Shown here in pieces: positions 17,480 through 26,252 of a stretch of 64,000 nucleotides of DNA (positions are counted from its first letter, which is position 1; each line of letters starts with the position of its first letter). A program made the position numbers and the translations under genes. A model generated the notes under the pieces. It worked only from the letters and a program-made list of their open reading frames with translations. It was not told the DNA's origin and did no database searches. The stretch lies in assembly GCF_001866665.1 (NCBI RefSeq), contig NZ_MLYO01000025.1, positions 62,001-126,000 of the forward strand. The letters run 5' to 3'. This DNA is from Streptomyces monashensis. Lineage in GTDB: Bacteria > Actinomycetota > Actinomycetes > Streptomycetales > Streptomycetaceae.

Positions 17480-18277
17480 TCAGAAGGCGGTGTGCGCGAA
17501 CCAGTTGTCGAGGACCGCGGCCGGTCCCGAGACCTCGTAGCCGGGCTCCTGGTACGAACGGCGACCGTAGAGGAGCAGCAGGAGGCCGGCGGCCGGGGCG
17601 CGCACGGCCACCGTCGCCTCGGCGTCCTCCCGCGCTACCGGACGGAACCCGTCGGGGTCCAGGCGCACCCGCCACTCCTCGCCGGTGTCCGTGCTCACGA
17701 ACGCGAGCGTCTCGCCGTCGCCGCGCAGCTTGGTCACGCCCGGGGCGAAGAGGCCCGCGTAGGGCAGGTTGACGAGGAACTCGTCGACGCCGTCGGCCGC
17801 GAGGGCCGGCTCGATGTCCGCCTCCGCGCCCGCCCGGCCGCCCACGGCGTGCTCCGCGTCGACCCGGTGCACCAGCGTCTCGAAGAGCATCCGGCGCGCC
17901 CAGAACCCCGCGCGGCGGTCCTCGCCCCAGACCCACATCGGGGCCTCGGGATCGGTGTCCCGCAGGACGGCCGCGACGGCCGGCTCCCCCGCGGCCACCC
18001 AGCCGGGCCACTCCCGCTCGTCCTCGGGCAGCCCCAGCTCCACGTCGCGACTGCGCGGCGGCTCCTGCACGCGCTGCGTCAGCAGCGTGGCGAACCAGCG
18101 CTGGAGGGAGCCCACGTGCCGGGTGAGGTCGGCGAGCGTCCAGCCGGGGCAGGCCGGCACGGCGCTCGCGAGGTCGGCGTCCTCGACCGTCGCGGCGAAA
18201 CGCAGGGTCTCGCGGGCGACGGCCTCGCGGTAGGTGTCGTACGGCAGGGGGTGCCCCTGCCCGCTGGTCGCTGCCAT
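17480..18277 (-). CDS. Maleylpyruvate isomerase/DinB-fold family protein
   Basis: 265 aa. The N-terminal four-helix DinB-like part contains CPGWTLADLTRHVGSLQRW, including the conserved tryptophan and His of the mycothiol-dependent isomerase family, with further metal-ligand candidates HRVDAEH. The C-terminal part (about 170-265) is a small alpha/beta domain typical of actinobacterial members. The role is probably mycothiol- or thiol-dependent transfer or isomerisation; the substrate is unknown. It ends 3 bp from the end of the convergent PP2C gene. Its promoter at 18341-18371 has the 19-bp spacer and palindrome of MerR-controlled promoters, suggesting induction by metal, oxidant or drug. Confidence 0.8.
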   Translation of the reverse strand: MAATSGQGHPLPYDTYREAVARETLRFAATVEDADLASAVPACPGWTLADLTRHVGSLQRWFATLLTQRVQEPPRSRDVELGLPEDEREWPGWVAAGEPAVAAVLRDTDPEAPMWVWGEDRRAGFWARRMLFETLVHRVDAEHAVGGRAGAEADIEPALAADGVDEFLVNLPYAGLFAPGVTKLRGDGETLAFVSTDTGEEWRVRLDPDGFRPVAREDAEATVAVRAPAAGLLLLLYGRRSYQEPGYEVSGPAAVLDNWFAHTAF

Positions 18278-18340
18278 CGGCTGCCGCCGTCCTGTTCTGT
18301 TCTCGATACGGATGTCCGGTACGGATGTCGCGTCGGTGAC

Positions 18341-18371
18341 AGTCTGGCGCTTGGAGTCCGCTCCAAGGCAA
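18341..18371 (-). promoter_or_regulatory. MerR-type promoter (19-bp spacer) for the DinB-fold gene
   Basis: Reading the minus strand: -35 TTGCCT at 18371-18366, 19-bp spacer, -10 CAGACT at 18346-18341. The spacer contains the palindrome CTTGGAG-TCCG-CTCCAAG (18350-18367). An over-long 19-bp spacer with a central dyad is the hallmark of MerR-family promoters. It starts 2 bp beyond the stop codon of the SpoIIE gene. No MerR gene is in the window. Confidence 0.72.
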
Positions 18372-18372
18372 A

Positions 18373-20877
18373 TCACGGGTCCGGGAGCGGGTCGGGCAGC
18401 GGATCGCGGAGGGGCTCCGGGATGTCCTGTTCGGCCCAGATGATCTTGCCCTGGTCCGTGTACCGGGCGCCCCAGCGCAGGGCGAGCTGGGCGACCAGGA
18501 AGAGCCCGCGGCCGCCCTCGTCGGTGCTGCGGGCGTGCCGCAGCCGGGGTGCGGTGCTGCTGGCGTCGGAGACCTCGCAGGTGAGACGGGCGTCGCGGAG
18601 CAGCCGGAGCCGGATGGGCGGTGCGGCGTATCGGATCGCGTTGGTGACGAGTTCGCTCACCACGAGTTCGGTCGTCAGGACCAGTTCCTCCAGCCCCCAG
18701 TCGCGCATCTGCCGGGTGGCCCGGGCACGCAGGTCGCCGACGGCGGCCGGGTCGGGGGGCACCTCCCAGGAGGCGACGCGGCCCGCGCCGAGGACGTGGG
18801 TGCGGGTGAGCAGGAGGGCGATGTCGTCGGGCTGAGGCACGGGCACGAGCTGCCGCACGGTGGACGCGCACAGCGCGTCCAGGTCGTCCCCGGTGCGGGC
18901 GAGGACCGCGCACAACCGGGCCATGCCCCGCTCCACGTCGTGGTCGGGGCCCTCGATGAGGCCGTCGGTGTAGAGGCCGAGCAGGCTGTTCTCGGCCAGT
19001 TCGATCTCGGCGGCCTCGAACGACATGCCGCCCAGCCCGAGCGGGGGCCCGGCGGGGATCTCCGGGAAGCCGGCCTCGCCGTCGGGGGTGACGACGACGG
19101 GCGGCGGGTGTCCGGCGCGGGCCATCGTGCAGCGCCGGCTGACCGGGTCGTAGACGGCGTAGAGGCAGGTCGCGCCGACGAAGGTGGTCGTGGAGCGGGC
19201 CGCCGCGCCGGCGGCGGTCTCCGCGTCGCTCAGCCGGAGCACGAGGTCGTCGAGATGGGCGAGCAGTTCGTCGGGGGGCATCTCCATCTCGGCGAGGGTC
19301 TGCACCGCCGTCCGCAGCCGGCCCATGCTGGCCGCCGCCGTGATGCCGTGGCCGACCACGTCGCCGACGGCGAGGCCCACCCGGGCGCCGGACAGCGGGA
19401 TCACGTCGAACCAGTCGCCACCGACGCCGCCGGACGGGTCCGCCGGCAGATAGGTGGAGGCCACGTCCAGTGCGGTGCCGCCGGTCAGCGCCGGGGGCAG
19501 CAGGCTGCGCTGGAGCGTGACGGCCGCGTTGTGTTCCCGGGTGTAGCGGCGGGCGTTGTCGACGCACACCGCCGCACGGGCCACCAGCTCACGGGCGACC
19601 AGGACGTCGTCGGGGCCGAAGGAGACCGGGTTGAGGGTGCGGGCGAAGGTGGTGAGGCCGAGGACGGTGTTCCGGGCCCGCATCGGCGCGGCGATGAGCG
19701 AGTGCAGGCCGTACTGCCGGATCCGCTCCGCCCGCAGCGGCTCGCGGGTGGACCACTGCTCGTCGGCCGGGTCGACGACCGGGATGAGCAGCGGCTCGCC
19801 GTCGATCAGCAGGTTGGCGTCGTACGGCGGCGGAACGAAGTCGACCCTGTCGCCGACCTGCGCGATGGCCTCGGGGCAGCCCTCGCGCGCCGAGCGCATC
19901 GCGGCCCGGCGCATCACCGGCCGGGCGGGCGCGGGACCGGCGTCGGGCAGCCAGGCGCCGTGGCCCTCGGTGCTGAGCACGGGTTCCAGCAGGTCGACCA
20001 CGACGAAGTCGGCGAAGCGGGGGACGGCGAAGTCGGCGAGTTCCTGGGCGGTCGCCGCCACGTCGAGCGTCCGGCCGATGCTGGTGCCGGCCTCGTTGAC
20101 CAGCGTCAACAGCTGCCGGGCGTGCCAGCGCTCGGTGACGTCCTGGACCATGTAGCAGACGCCGGTGATGGCGGCGTCGGCGTCGACGAGGGGGAAGAAC
20201 GAGGTCGAGTAGGCCCGTCGGCGGTGCGGGTCGGCCCAGCTCCAGCCCTCGTACTCGTAGTCGGTGACCGGCAGTCCCGACGCGAGCACCTTGCGCATCA
20301 GCGTTTCCAGGGCCTCCGCCTGCAGGCCCGGGAGCAGCTCGCTCAGCCGCCGTCCCAGCCGCTCCTCCCGGGGCACCCCGCCGAGGTGCTCCAGCGTGTC
20401 GTTCAGCCACACATAGCGCAGCTCCCGGTCCATGACGGCCATGCCGACCGGGGCGCGGGTGAGGAAGTCGTCGAGGACGGACTGGCCCATGGTCCACTGC
20501 CGGTGCCGGTCCCGCGCCGAGACCAGGAAGCACGTGTCCGCGCCCACCCGGAAGGAGGCGGAGACGCGCAGCTCGACGTCGAGGGCGCGGCCGTCCCGGT
20601 GCCGTACGGCGATCCGCCCGCTCCAGCCGTTCCCGGTACGGCACCGCTCCACGATGCCGGCGAGCCGGGCCGGGTCCTCGGGCACGGCCAGCAACGGCGC
20701 GGCGGAGCGGCCGACGACCTCCCGTTCCGGGTAGCCGAGCAGTGCCGTCGCGCAGCGGGTCCAGCCGACCACGACGCCGTGTTCCGAGATCACCGCGGTC
20801 GCGTCGCCGGACGCGTCGAAGAGCTCGCCCGGTCCCGCCGCCGGCGGTACGGCACCGTCCTGTCGCGCTGGTTCCAT
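18373..20877 (-). CDS. Multidomain SpoIIE phosphatase: PAS-PAS-GAF-PP2C-HATPase
   Basis: 834 aa soluble signalling protein. Order: PAS at about 15-130 (LFDASGDATAVISEHG, GWTRCATALLGYPEREVVG), second PAS at about 140-270 (DDFLTRAPVGMAVMDRELRY, YMVQDVTERWHARQL), GAF at about 280-450 (AELADF-like start, SLIAAPMRARNTVLGLTTFA), PP2C/SpoIIE at about 465-680 (GGDWFDVIPL, LAVGDVVGHG, ARAGHPPPVVV, LGLYTDGLIEG), and a HATPase/anti-sigma kinase domain at about 700-815 (LVVSELVTNAIRYA, DEGGRGLFLV). Kinase and phosphatase in one chain can both phosphorylate and reset an anti-anti-sigma factor. It ends in a short LPDP repeat. ATG 20877 has AAGGG 8 nt upstream. Confidence 0.92.
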   Translation of the reverse strand: MEPARQDGAVPPAAGPGELFDASGDATAVISEHGVVVGWTRCATALLGYPEREVVGRSAAPLLAVPEDPARLAGIVERCRTGNGWSGRIAVRHRDGRALDVELRVSASFRVGADTCFLVSARDRHRQWTMGQSVLDDFLTRAPVGMAVMDRELRYVWLNDTLEHLGGVPREERLGRRLSELLPGLQAEALETLMRKVLASGLPVTDYEYEGWSWADPHRRRAYSTSFFPLVDADAAITGVCYMVQDVTERWHARQLLTLVNEAGTSIGRTLDVAATAQELADFAVPRFADFVVVDLLEPVLSTEGHGAWLPDAGPAPARPVMRRAAMRSAREGCPEAIAQVGDRVDFVPPPYDANLLIDGEPLLIPVVDPADEQWSTREPLRAERIRQYGLHSLIAAPMRARNTVLGLTTFARTLNPVSFGPDDVLVARELVARAAVCVDNARRYTREHNAAVTLQRSLLPPALTGGTALDVASTYLPADPSGGVGGDWFDVIPLSGARVGLAVGDVVGHGITAAASMGRLRTAVQTLAEMEMPPDELLAHLDDLVLRLSDAETAAGAAARSTTTFVGATCLYAVYDPVSRRCTMARAGHPPPVVVTPDGEAGFPEIPAGPPLGLGGMSFEAAEIELAENSLLGLYTDGLIEGPDHDVERGMARLCAVLARTGDDLDALCASTVRQLVPVPQPDDIALLLTRTHVLGAGRVASWEVPPDPAAVGDLRARATRQMRDWGLEELVLTTELVVSELVTNAIRYAAPPIRLRLLRDARLTCEVSDASSTAPRLRHARSTDEGGRGLFLVAQLALRWGARYTDQGKIIWAEQDIPEPLRDPLPDPLPDP

Positions 20878-21486
20878 CAGTTTCACCCTTACACCACTAT
20901 GAGCCTGCTTGTCCGCCGGTGTGCAGGCAACCGGTGGACAGCGGGGCCTCCGCGTGGCCGGGCGGCACCGGGCTCGCCGGGCGTCGGGCCTCAGCGTCGG
21001 CGTCGGCGTCGGCCCACCGGAGCGCCCGGCGATGGGGCCGCCGCCCCCGGCAGACGCAGACGGTCCCCACCGAGGCGCCGCGTCGTCCCGGGACGCGTCG
21101 AGCAGCGCGTGGACCTCGTCCGCGGGCAGCTCCGGCAGGGGCGCCGCCGGTCGGTCCCGACGCCAGGTGGTCGACCGCGCCCCGAGGAGCGAAGAGCGAC
21201 GTGGTGTCCGGCGTGTATGGTATTTCCTTCTGCAGCAGAGCAGTTGACGTCCCTCCTCATCGTGAAGGGAGCGAGGTCCGTGGTTCCGGCGTCCCGCAGC
21301 GGCCGCCGCCGGTACTGAACCGCCCGCCCGGTGGCGGCGTTTCCGGTACCGCTCGTGCCTCGTCACGACGGCCCGACGACGCGGTGTCCCGCACACCGCC
21401 CGCCTCCCTCGCGGAGGTCCGTCCCGCATGCCCGGCCACGTCCTGCTCTCAGCTGCCCGTGGCCCCTTCACCGTGAGGTCCTCACC
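20878..21486. other. 609-bp region without a convincing gene
   Basis: No frame here has a family signature, start site and codon bias together. The stretch holds a GCGTCG microsatellite near 20991-21010, a local AT-richer patch near 21215-21240 (GTGTATGGTATTTCC), and a TTGACG at 21244 that could be a promoter element. A minus-strand peptide PELPADEVHALLDASRDD near 21100-21155 looks protein-like but is not part of a complete gene; it may be a relic. The region separates the SpoIIE gene from the acetyltransferase gene. Confidence 0.5.
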
Positions 21487-22251
21487 GTGCCCACCGATGT
21501 CCAGAGCTTTGCCGTCGCCCACCTCCTGCGCCGCCCGGCGCCACACCAAGTCGGCGGATTCGTCGCCGGGTTCGACCCCGCCACGACCAGTCCGTACGTC
21601 AACTACGCCACCCCTCTGCCCGGTGCCGAGCCCACGGACCGGGACGTCGCCTACCTGATCGCCGCGTTCCGGGAACGCGGTCTGCGCCCCCGGCTGGAGT
21701 TCGCCCCGGACGGCGCGCCCGCCGTGGAGCGGGTGTTGCGCCGGGCCGGGTTCACCACGGAGGCGGTGCACACCTACCTGGTCTGTACGGCGGCCACGCT
21801 GACCGCGCCCGGCCCCGGTTCCGGCCCTGGTCCTGTGGAGGTGGAGCGCCCCGTCACCGACGCGGACTACACCGCGCTCGACGCCGCGCTGTCCGAGGCC
21901 TTCGGCGGTGAGTTCCCGCCGTCGCCGCAGGGCGCGGCACGGCTGCGGCGCACCGAGGAGGGCGGCGGAGCCGTCCGGTTCGTCCGTGCCGCCGCCGGCG
22001 GCTGTGCCGGCGGAGCCCTCTGCTCGGCGCCCGCCGAGGGCACCGCGGAGCTGGCGGGCGTCGGCACCGTCCCGGCGTACCGGGGCCGGGGCATCGCCGC
22101 CGCGGTCACCCACGACCTGGCCGCGACCCTGCTCGGCCGGGGCGCCCGGTCGGTGTGGCTGGAGTACTCGGGCGAGGGCTCGCGCCGCGTGTACGAGAGA
22201 GTCGGCTTCCGGCCGGGCGGCACCCGGCTGTACGTCTCGCTGGAGGCGTGA
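21487..22251 (+). CDS. GNAT-family N-acetyltransferase
   Basis: 254 aa. The C-terminal half is a GNAT fold: AELAGVGTVPAYRGRGIAAA carries the acetyl-CoA pyrophosphate motif (RGRGIA), followed by SRRVYERVGFRPGGTRL, the end of the fold. The N-terminal half (FVAGFDPATTSPYVNYATPL and a helix pair) looks like a second, degenerate GNAT-like unit. GTG at 21487 follows GAGGT; GTG codons further upstream are possible. It acetylates an amine of unknown identity. Monocistronic and convergent with the DinB gene. Confidence 0.82.
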   Translation: MPTDVQSFAVAHLLRRPAPHQVGGFVAGFDPATTSPYVNYATPLPGAEPTDRDVAYLIAAFRERGLRPRLEFAPDGAPAVERVLRRAGFTTEAVHTYLVCTAATLTAPGPGSGPGPVEVERPVTDADYTALDAALSEAFGGEFPPSPQGAARLRRTEEGGGAVRFVRAAAGGCAGGALCSAPAEGTAELAGVGTVPAYRGRGIAAAVTHDLAATLLGRGARSVWLEYSGEGSRRVYERVGFRPGGTRLYVSLEA

Positions 22252-22274
22252 CCCCGAGCGCCCGCGCGCCGCGG

Positions 22275-22904
22275 TCAGACCGCAGGCCGGCCGGCGCGGT
22301 AGAGGTCGCGCAGGAGCGCGATCTCGGCGCCGTGGTGCAGGACTTCCTGGTTGACCCACCACACGATGTCGAGGAGCGGCTCCTCCGCGTCGCTGCCGTA
22401 CGGGTAGCCGCAGTACCCCACGGTGTCCAGGGCCGCGTCGTCCGCGCCCAGCAGGGCCTGCCGCCAGGCGGCGGCGCCGTCCGCGAAGGCCGCGATCGCC
22501 CCGGCGGCGTCCCCGTGGACGGGATGCCGCTCCCGGGTCGCCGAGCGGGTCCCGGCGGTGTGGTCGGCGCGGAGGGCCAGCATCTCGGTGAGATGGCTCA
22601 GGCGCCAGGCGAGGGTAGTGACCGGGGGCGGCCACGGGTGCGGGTAGGCCGCGGCGTCCCGCCCCCAGGTGCCGCCGCCCGCCAGGAGGGTCGCGCGGGG
22701 GCCGGGCCCGTCCGCGCGCCGGCGCACGGACCAGCAGCCGGGGACGGGTTCCCAGAAGTACTCGTCGTCGGTGAGGGGTTCGACCCGGGTGTCCGTGCCG
22801 TCGCCGCTGTCCATGACGGGTCCGGTCAGTCGGCGCAGGAGCCGCTCGCGGGCGAAGTCGAACTGGTCGAGCAGCGGCTGCAGCCGGGGCGGTGGTGTCG
22901 TCAT
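22275..22904 (-). CDS. DinB-family protein
   Basis: 209 aa. DinB_2 four-helix fold: the first metal ligand His in WRLSHLTEMLALRADH and the paired ligands in NQEVLHHGAEIALLRDL near the C-terminus. Such proteins are putative thiol-dependent metalloenzymes. Its ATG shares one base with the stop codon of the upstream iminopeptidase (TGATG), so the two are translationally coupled. Function beyond the fold is unknown. Confidence 0.85.
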   Translation of the reverse strand: MTTPPPRLQPLLDQFDFARERLLRRLTGPVMDSGDGTDTRVEPLTDDEYFWEPVPGCWSVRRRADGPGPRATLLAGGGTWGRDAAAYPHPWPPPVTTLAWRLSHLTEMLALRADHTAGTRSATRERHPVHGDAAGAIAAFADGAAAWRQALLGADDAALDTVGYCGYPYGSDAEEPLLDIVWWVNQEVLHHGAEIALLRDLYRAGRPAV

Positions 22905-23914
22905 CAGTGCCTCCTCGTGGGACGGACCGGCGCCGGGCCGCGGGCGTACCGGCCGGTGGCCGCCACCATCGCCTCGGCCACGCCCGTCGCCCCGGCGTTG
23001 TGCCCGGTGTCGCCCACGGGCACCAACTCGCTGTCGGGCCGGGCGTGATGGAGCCGCCAGACGCTGCCGAGGAGGTTGCCGAAGTCGAGTTCGCCCTGGG
23101 CGAGGGTGCCGGGGACGCCCTTGAGCAGGTGCGCGTCGCGCAGGAGCACACCGTCGCCGCTCGCGCCCGCACCGTCACTCTCTCCCTCGCCCTCGCCGAG
23201 GAAGTGGCCGTTGCCCCGGTAGTGCGTGACGGTGCGGGCGAACCCCATGCGGAACACGGGGTCTTCGTAGCGGGCGACCGAGCGCGGCGGTGCGGGGATC
23301 ACGGCCGTCTCCCAGTCGGTCCGGGCCCGCGCGGCGCGCTCCCGCACCTCGGGGTCGGGCGATTCCAGCAGCCGGTTGCAGGCGGCGGAGAGGTTGCCGT
23401 CGCGCTCGCCGTCGGGCACCCCGGACCGGAACCGCTCGAAGGCCTCGGGGAAGATCCGCCCGAGCCCCCGGGTCAACTCGGCGTCGGATCCGGTGGCGAC
23501 CCCGGTCAGCACGAGTTCCGAGACGACGCCCGGGTGGGTCTGGGCGTAGCGCAGTGCGAACACCGAGCCGAAGGAGACCCCCCGCACGAGCCACCGGTCG
23601 ATGCCCGGATGACGGCGCAACTCCTCCAGATCGGTGGTGAGTTGGCCGGTCGTGTTGACCCTCATGTCGGTGTCGGGACGGCTCGCGTGCGGGGTCGAAC
23701 GGCCGCTGCCGCGCTGGTCGAGCAGGACGATCCGGTAGGCGGCCGGGTCGAACAGCCGCCGGCAGGAGGGGGTGCTGCCGGACCCGGGGCCGCCGTGCAG
23801 GACGACGGCGGGCTTGCCGTCGGGGTTGCCGCAGGTCTCCCAGTGGACGTGGTTGCCGTCACCCACGTCGAGCATGCCGTTCTCGTACGGTTCGATCTCC
23901 GGATACCGAGGCAT
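22904..23914 (-). CDS. pip: Proline iminopeptidase-like alpha/beta hydrolase
   Basis: 336 aa, family S33. The oxyanion motif VLHGGPGSG, DQRGSGRSTPH (the DQRGxGxS signature), and nucleophile Ser in VRGVSFGS are in order; this differs slightly from the usual GGSWGS elbow. The catalytic His is near the C-terminus in VPVGDTGHN. The enzyme removes N-terminal proline from peptides in the cytoplasm. ATG at 23914 begins MPRYPEIEPYENGML, the conserved start of the family; the longer frame upstream is antisense to the deacetylase. It overlaps the DinB start by one base. Confidence 0.88.
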   Translation of the reverse strand: MPRYPEIEPYENGMLDVGDGNHVHWETCGNPDGKPAVVLHGGPGSGSTPSCRRLFDPAAYRIVLLDQRGSGRSTPHASRPDTDMRVNTTGQLTTDLEELRRHPGIDRWLVRGVSFGSVFALRYAQTHPGVVSELVLTGVATGSDAELTRGLGRIFPEAFERFRSGVPDGERDGNLSAACNRLLESPDPEVRERAARARTDWETAVIPAPPRSVARYEDPVFRMGFARTVTHYRGNGHFLGEGEGESDGAGASGDGVLLRDAHLLKGVPGTLAQGELDFGNLLGSVWRLHHARPDSELVPVGDTGHNAGATGVAEAMVAATGRYARGPAPVRPTRRH

Positions 23915-24097
23915 CCGGGCACCGTAGCGCAGCCGGGGGGCGGGGCGTTCCCGGATATACGCTCGGTCCGCTCTGTCGCGGAAGCGCCCCGGAATTGTCC
24001 GTGATCGGTAACAGAGGGATCCCGTGATCAACCCGGCCCGTCCTGACAGGTGCACAGGAACTCGGCGGTAGGCCACGGAAACAGAACAGGGGCGGAC

Positions 24098-24874
24098 ATG
24101 GCGCGGCACAACGGGCGGGGCTGGTACGGCCGGATGATCGCAGCGGCGGTCGGCGTGACCGCGGTCGCCGCCGCCACCTCGGTGTGGACCGCGCAGGCCG
24201 GTCCGTCGTCGGGCGGCACCGCGGCGGCGCCGGGTGCGTCGGCGCGGCACACCGCACCGACGAAGGTCACCGTGTCCCCCGACATCGCCCACGCCTCGGA
24301 CGGCGGCGAGCACGCGGTCAACATCACCATCGACGACGGCCCGGATCCGGTGTGGACCCCGCAGGTGCTCCAAGTGCTGCGCGAGAACGGGGTGAAGGCG
24401 ACGTTCTGCATGATCGGCCCGCAGGCGCAGGCGCACCCGGATCTGGTCCGCCAGGTGGTGGCGGCCGGGCACCGGCTGTGCGACCACACCGTGTCGCACG
24501 ACACCACGATGGACAAGAAGTCCGAGGCCTACCAGTCGCAGCAGATCCTGGACGCCGAGCAGCAGATCACCAAGGCGTCGGGGGGCGTACGCCCGATGTA
24601 CTACCGGGCCCCGGGCGGTGCGTTCACGCCGTACAGCCGTCGGCTCGCCGCCTCGCACGGGATGCGGCCGCTCGGCTGGAACGTGGACTCCAAGGACTTC
24701 GAGCGGCCGGGCACCCGGACCATCGTGGCCACCGTCCGCGGCGAGCTGTCCAACGGGCCGACGATCCTGTTCCACGACGCGGGCGGCGAGCGCTCGCAGA
24801 CCGTGGCCGCGCTGCGCATCCTGCTGCCGCAGCTGAAGCAGCAGGGCTACTCCTTCGGCTTCCCGGTCCGCTGA
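24098..24874 (+). CDS. Secreted polysaccharide deacetylase (CE4, NodB domain)
   Basis: 258 aa. The N-terminal anchor or signal segment (MIAAAVGVTAVAAATSVW) is followed by a NodB domain with all five motifs: TIDDGP (catalytic base and metal Asp), HTVSHD (metal His pair), YYRAPGG, LGWNVDSKDF, and ILFHDAGG (catalytic His). It would remove acetyl groups from chitooligosaccharide, peptidoglycan or a similar polymer at the cell surface. AGGGGCGG lies just before ATG 24098. It is monocistronic and divergent from pip. Confidence 0.9.
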   Translation: MARHNGRGWYGRMIAAAVGVTAVAAATSVWTAQAGPSSGGTAAAPGASARHTAPTKVTVSPDIAHASDGGEHAVNITIDDGPDPVWTPQVLQVLRENGVKATFCMIGPQAQAHPDLVRQVVAAGHRLCDHTVSHDTTMDKKSEAYQSQQILDAEQQITKASGGVRPMYYRAPGGAFTPYSRRLAASHGMRPLGWNVDSKDFERPGTRTIVATVRGELSNGPTILFHDAGGERSQTVAALRILLPQLKQQGYSFGFPVR

Positions 24875-25043
24875 ACGGGCCGCTGTAGCAGGCGGCCACA
24901 CCCGATGGCCTGCGCTCACGTTCGGGAACACCATGGTGAACCCAGGGCGAAATCTTGGCCACCGATTCATGGGTACGGCCGTTCGGATCCGGAGCGGCGC
25001 CTACCATGAGGGCACTGCACACGTCGTTCCGGAAAGGCTCGCC

Positions 25044-26252
25044 ATGCCGTTGCCTCGCCTCGGCACGCGGTCCGTTCGTCTCCGGACGGCGCCCGTCGTG
25101 TTCGTCGCCCTCTCCGTGGCCCTCGCGGGCACGGCCCTGGCGCTGTCCCCCGGGGACGGGCACGGCGGCGGGCACGGCGACGACGCGTCCCGGCACACCG
25201 TGATCGACGTGTCGCAGAGCCACTGCGGCCAGGGCTGGACCCGCCCCGGGCCCGGGCTGCGCACCTTCGATCTGCACAACTCCTCCGACGGCGCCGCCGA
25301 GGTCTATCTCGAGGATCCGGCGAGCCAGGCGGTGTACGGCGAGGTGGAGGGCATCGGGCCCGGTACGACACGGCAGTTGACCGTGCGGCTGGGCAGGGGG
25401 GCGTACGCGTTCAAGTGTGTCCCCGACGACGCCGACGCGGTCACCGGGCCCACCGTGCGCATCACCTCCGGACAGCGCGGCCCGGGCGCGGCGCCGGTCT
25501 CCGAACACGACCTCATCCCGCCCGCCCTCGCCTACCAGAAGTGGGTCGGCGGCGGACTCGACGACGTCGTCCGGCTGACCGCGCGGCTGCGGCGGGACAT
25601 CGACGGCGGCGACCTCGGCGCCGCCCGCACGGACTGGCTGCCCGCACATCTGCAGTACGAGCGCCTGGGGGCCGCCTACGACGCCTTCGGGGACGCGGAC
25701 GCGCAGATCAACGGCACGGACGCGGGGCTGGCCGACGGGGTGCACGACAAGGGCTTCGCCGGGTTCCACCGGATCGAGTACGGGCTGTGGCACGGCGAGT
25801 CGGCCGGCGGGCTGCGCGCCCCGGCGGCGGCGCTGGTCGAGGCCGTCACGGGGCTGCGTGACACATGGGCGCAGACCCGGATGGACCCGGCCCAACTGGG
25901 GCTGCGCGCGCACGAGATCCTGGAGAACACCGTGCAGTTCGAGCTGACCGGCCGCACCGACTACGGCAGTGGCAGCAACCTCGCCACCGCCCGCGCCAAC
26001 CTCGACGGCACCCGCGAGGTGCTGGCCCGGCTGCGCCCGCTGCTGACCACCCGGTACGCCGATCTGCCGGGCCTGGACCAGGAGTTGGACCGGGCCCAGC
26101 GCACCCTCGACGGTTTCCGGAAGGGAGCCCGCTGGGCCTCGCTCGACGAACTGACCCGCGCCCAGCGGGAGCAGAGCGACGCGGTTCTCGGTGATCTGGT
26201 GGAGCGACTGGCATCGGTGGCCACCCTGTGCGACCCGCGGAGGACCGTGTGA
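25044..26252 (+). CDS. efeO: EfeO: periplasmic/surface iron-uptake protein (cupredoxin + M75 domain)
   Basis: 402 aa. Signal peptide or anchor (APVVFVALSVALAGTALAL), a cupredoxin-like domain (about 50-150, with C and H ligands around SQSHCGQGW and AYAFKCV), then an M75/imelysin-like helical domain with the HxxE motif in GFAGFHRIEYGLWHGE. GGAAAGG lies 8 nt before ATG 25044. It overlaps efeB by 4 nt (GTGA). In the EfeUOB system EfeO binds iron for delivery to the EfeU permease. No efeU gene is adjacent, so the pair must use a distant permease or have another role. Confidence 0.9.
   Translation: MPLPRLGTRSVRLRTAPVVFVALSVALAGTALALSPGDGHGGGHGDDASRHTVIDVSQSHCGQGWTRPGPGLRTFDLHNSSDGAAEVYLEDPASQAVYGEVEGIGPGTTRQLTVRLGRGAYAFKCVPDDADAVTGPTVRITSGQRGPGAAPVSEHDLIPPALAYQKWVGGGLDDVVRLTARLRRDIDGGDLGAARTDWLPAHLQYERLGAAYDAFGDADAQINGTDAGLADGVHDKGFAGFHRIEYGLWHGESAGGLRAPAAALVEAVTGLRDTWAQTRMDPAQLGLRAHEILENTVQFELTGRTDYGSGSNLATARANLDGTREVLARLRPLLTTRYADLPGLDQELDRAQRTLDGFRKGARWASLDELTRAQREQSDAVLGDLVERLASVATLCDPRRTV

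Noticed and set aside
20991..21260. Reverse 89-aa frame in the gap after the SpoIIE gene
   Set aside because: It ends in Arg-rich low-complexity sequence, lacks a ribosome site and has no recognisable fold; only a short peptide within another frame looks protein-like.
18373..23178. A continuous 1601-codon reverse frame spanning the SpoIIE gene and beyond
   Set aside because: Only the part up to 20877 has domain signatures and a ribosome site; the rest is low-complexity Arg/Ala/Pro sequence antisense or out of frame to the acetyltransferase and DinB genes, typical of high-GC shadow frames.
24918..24941. Palindrome CACCATGGTG upstream of efeO as an iron box
   Set aside because: It does not match the DmdR/IdeR consensus and extends only imperfectly, so it was not listed as an operator.
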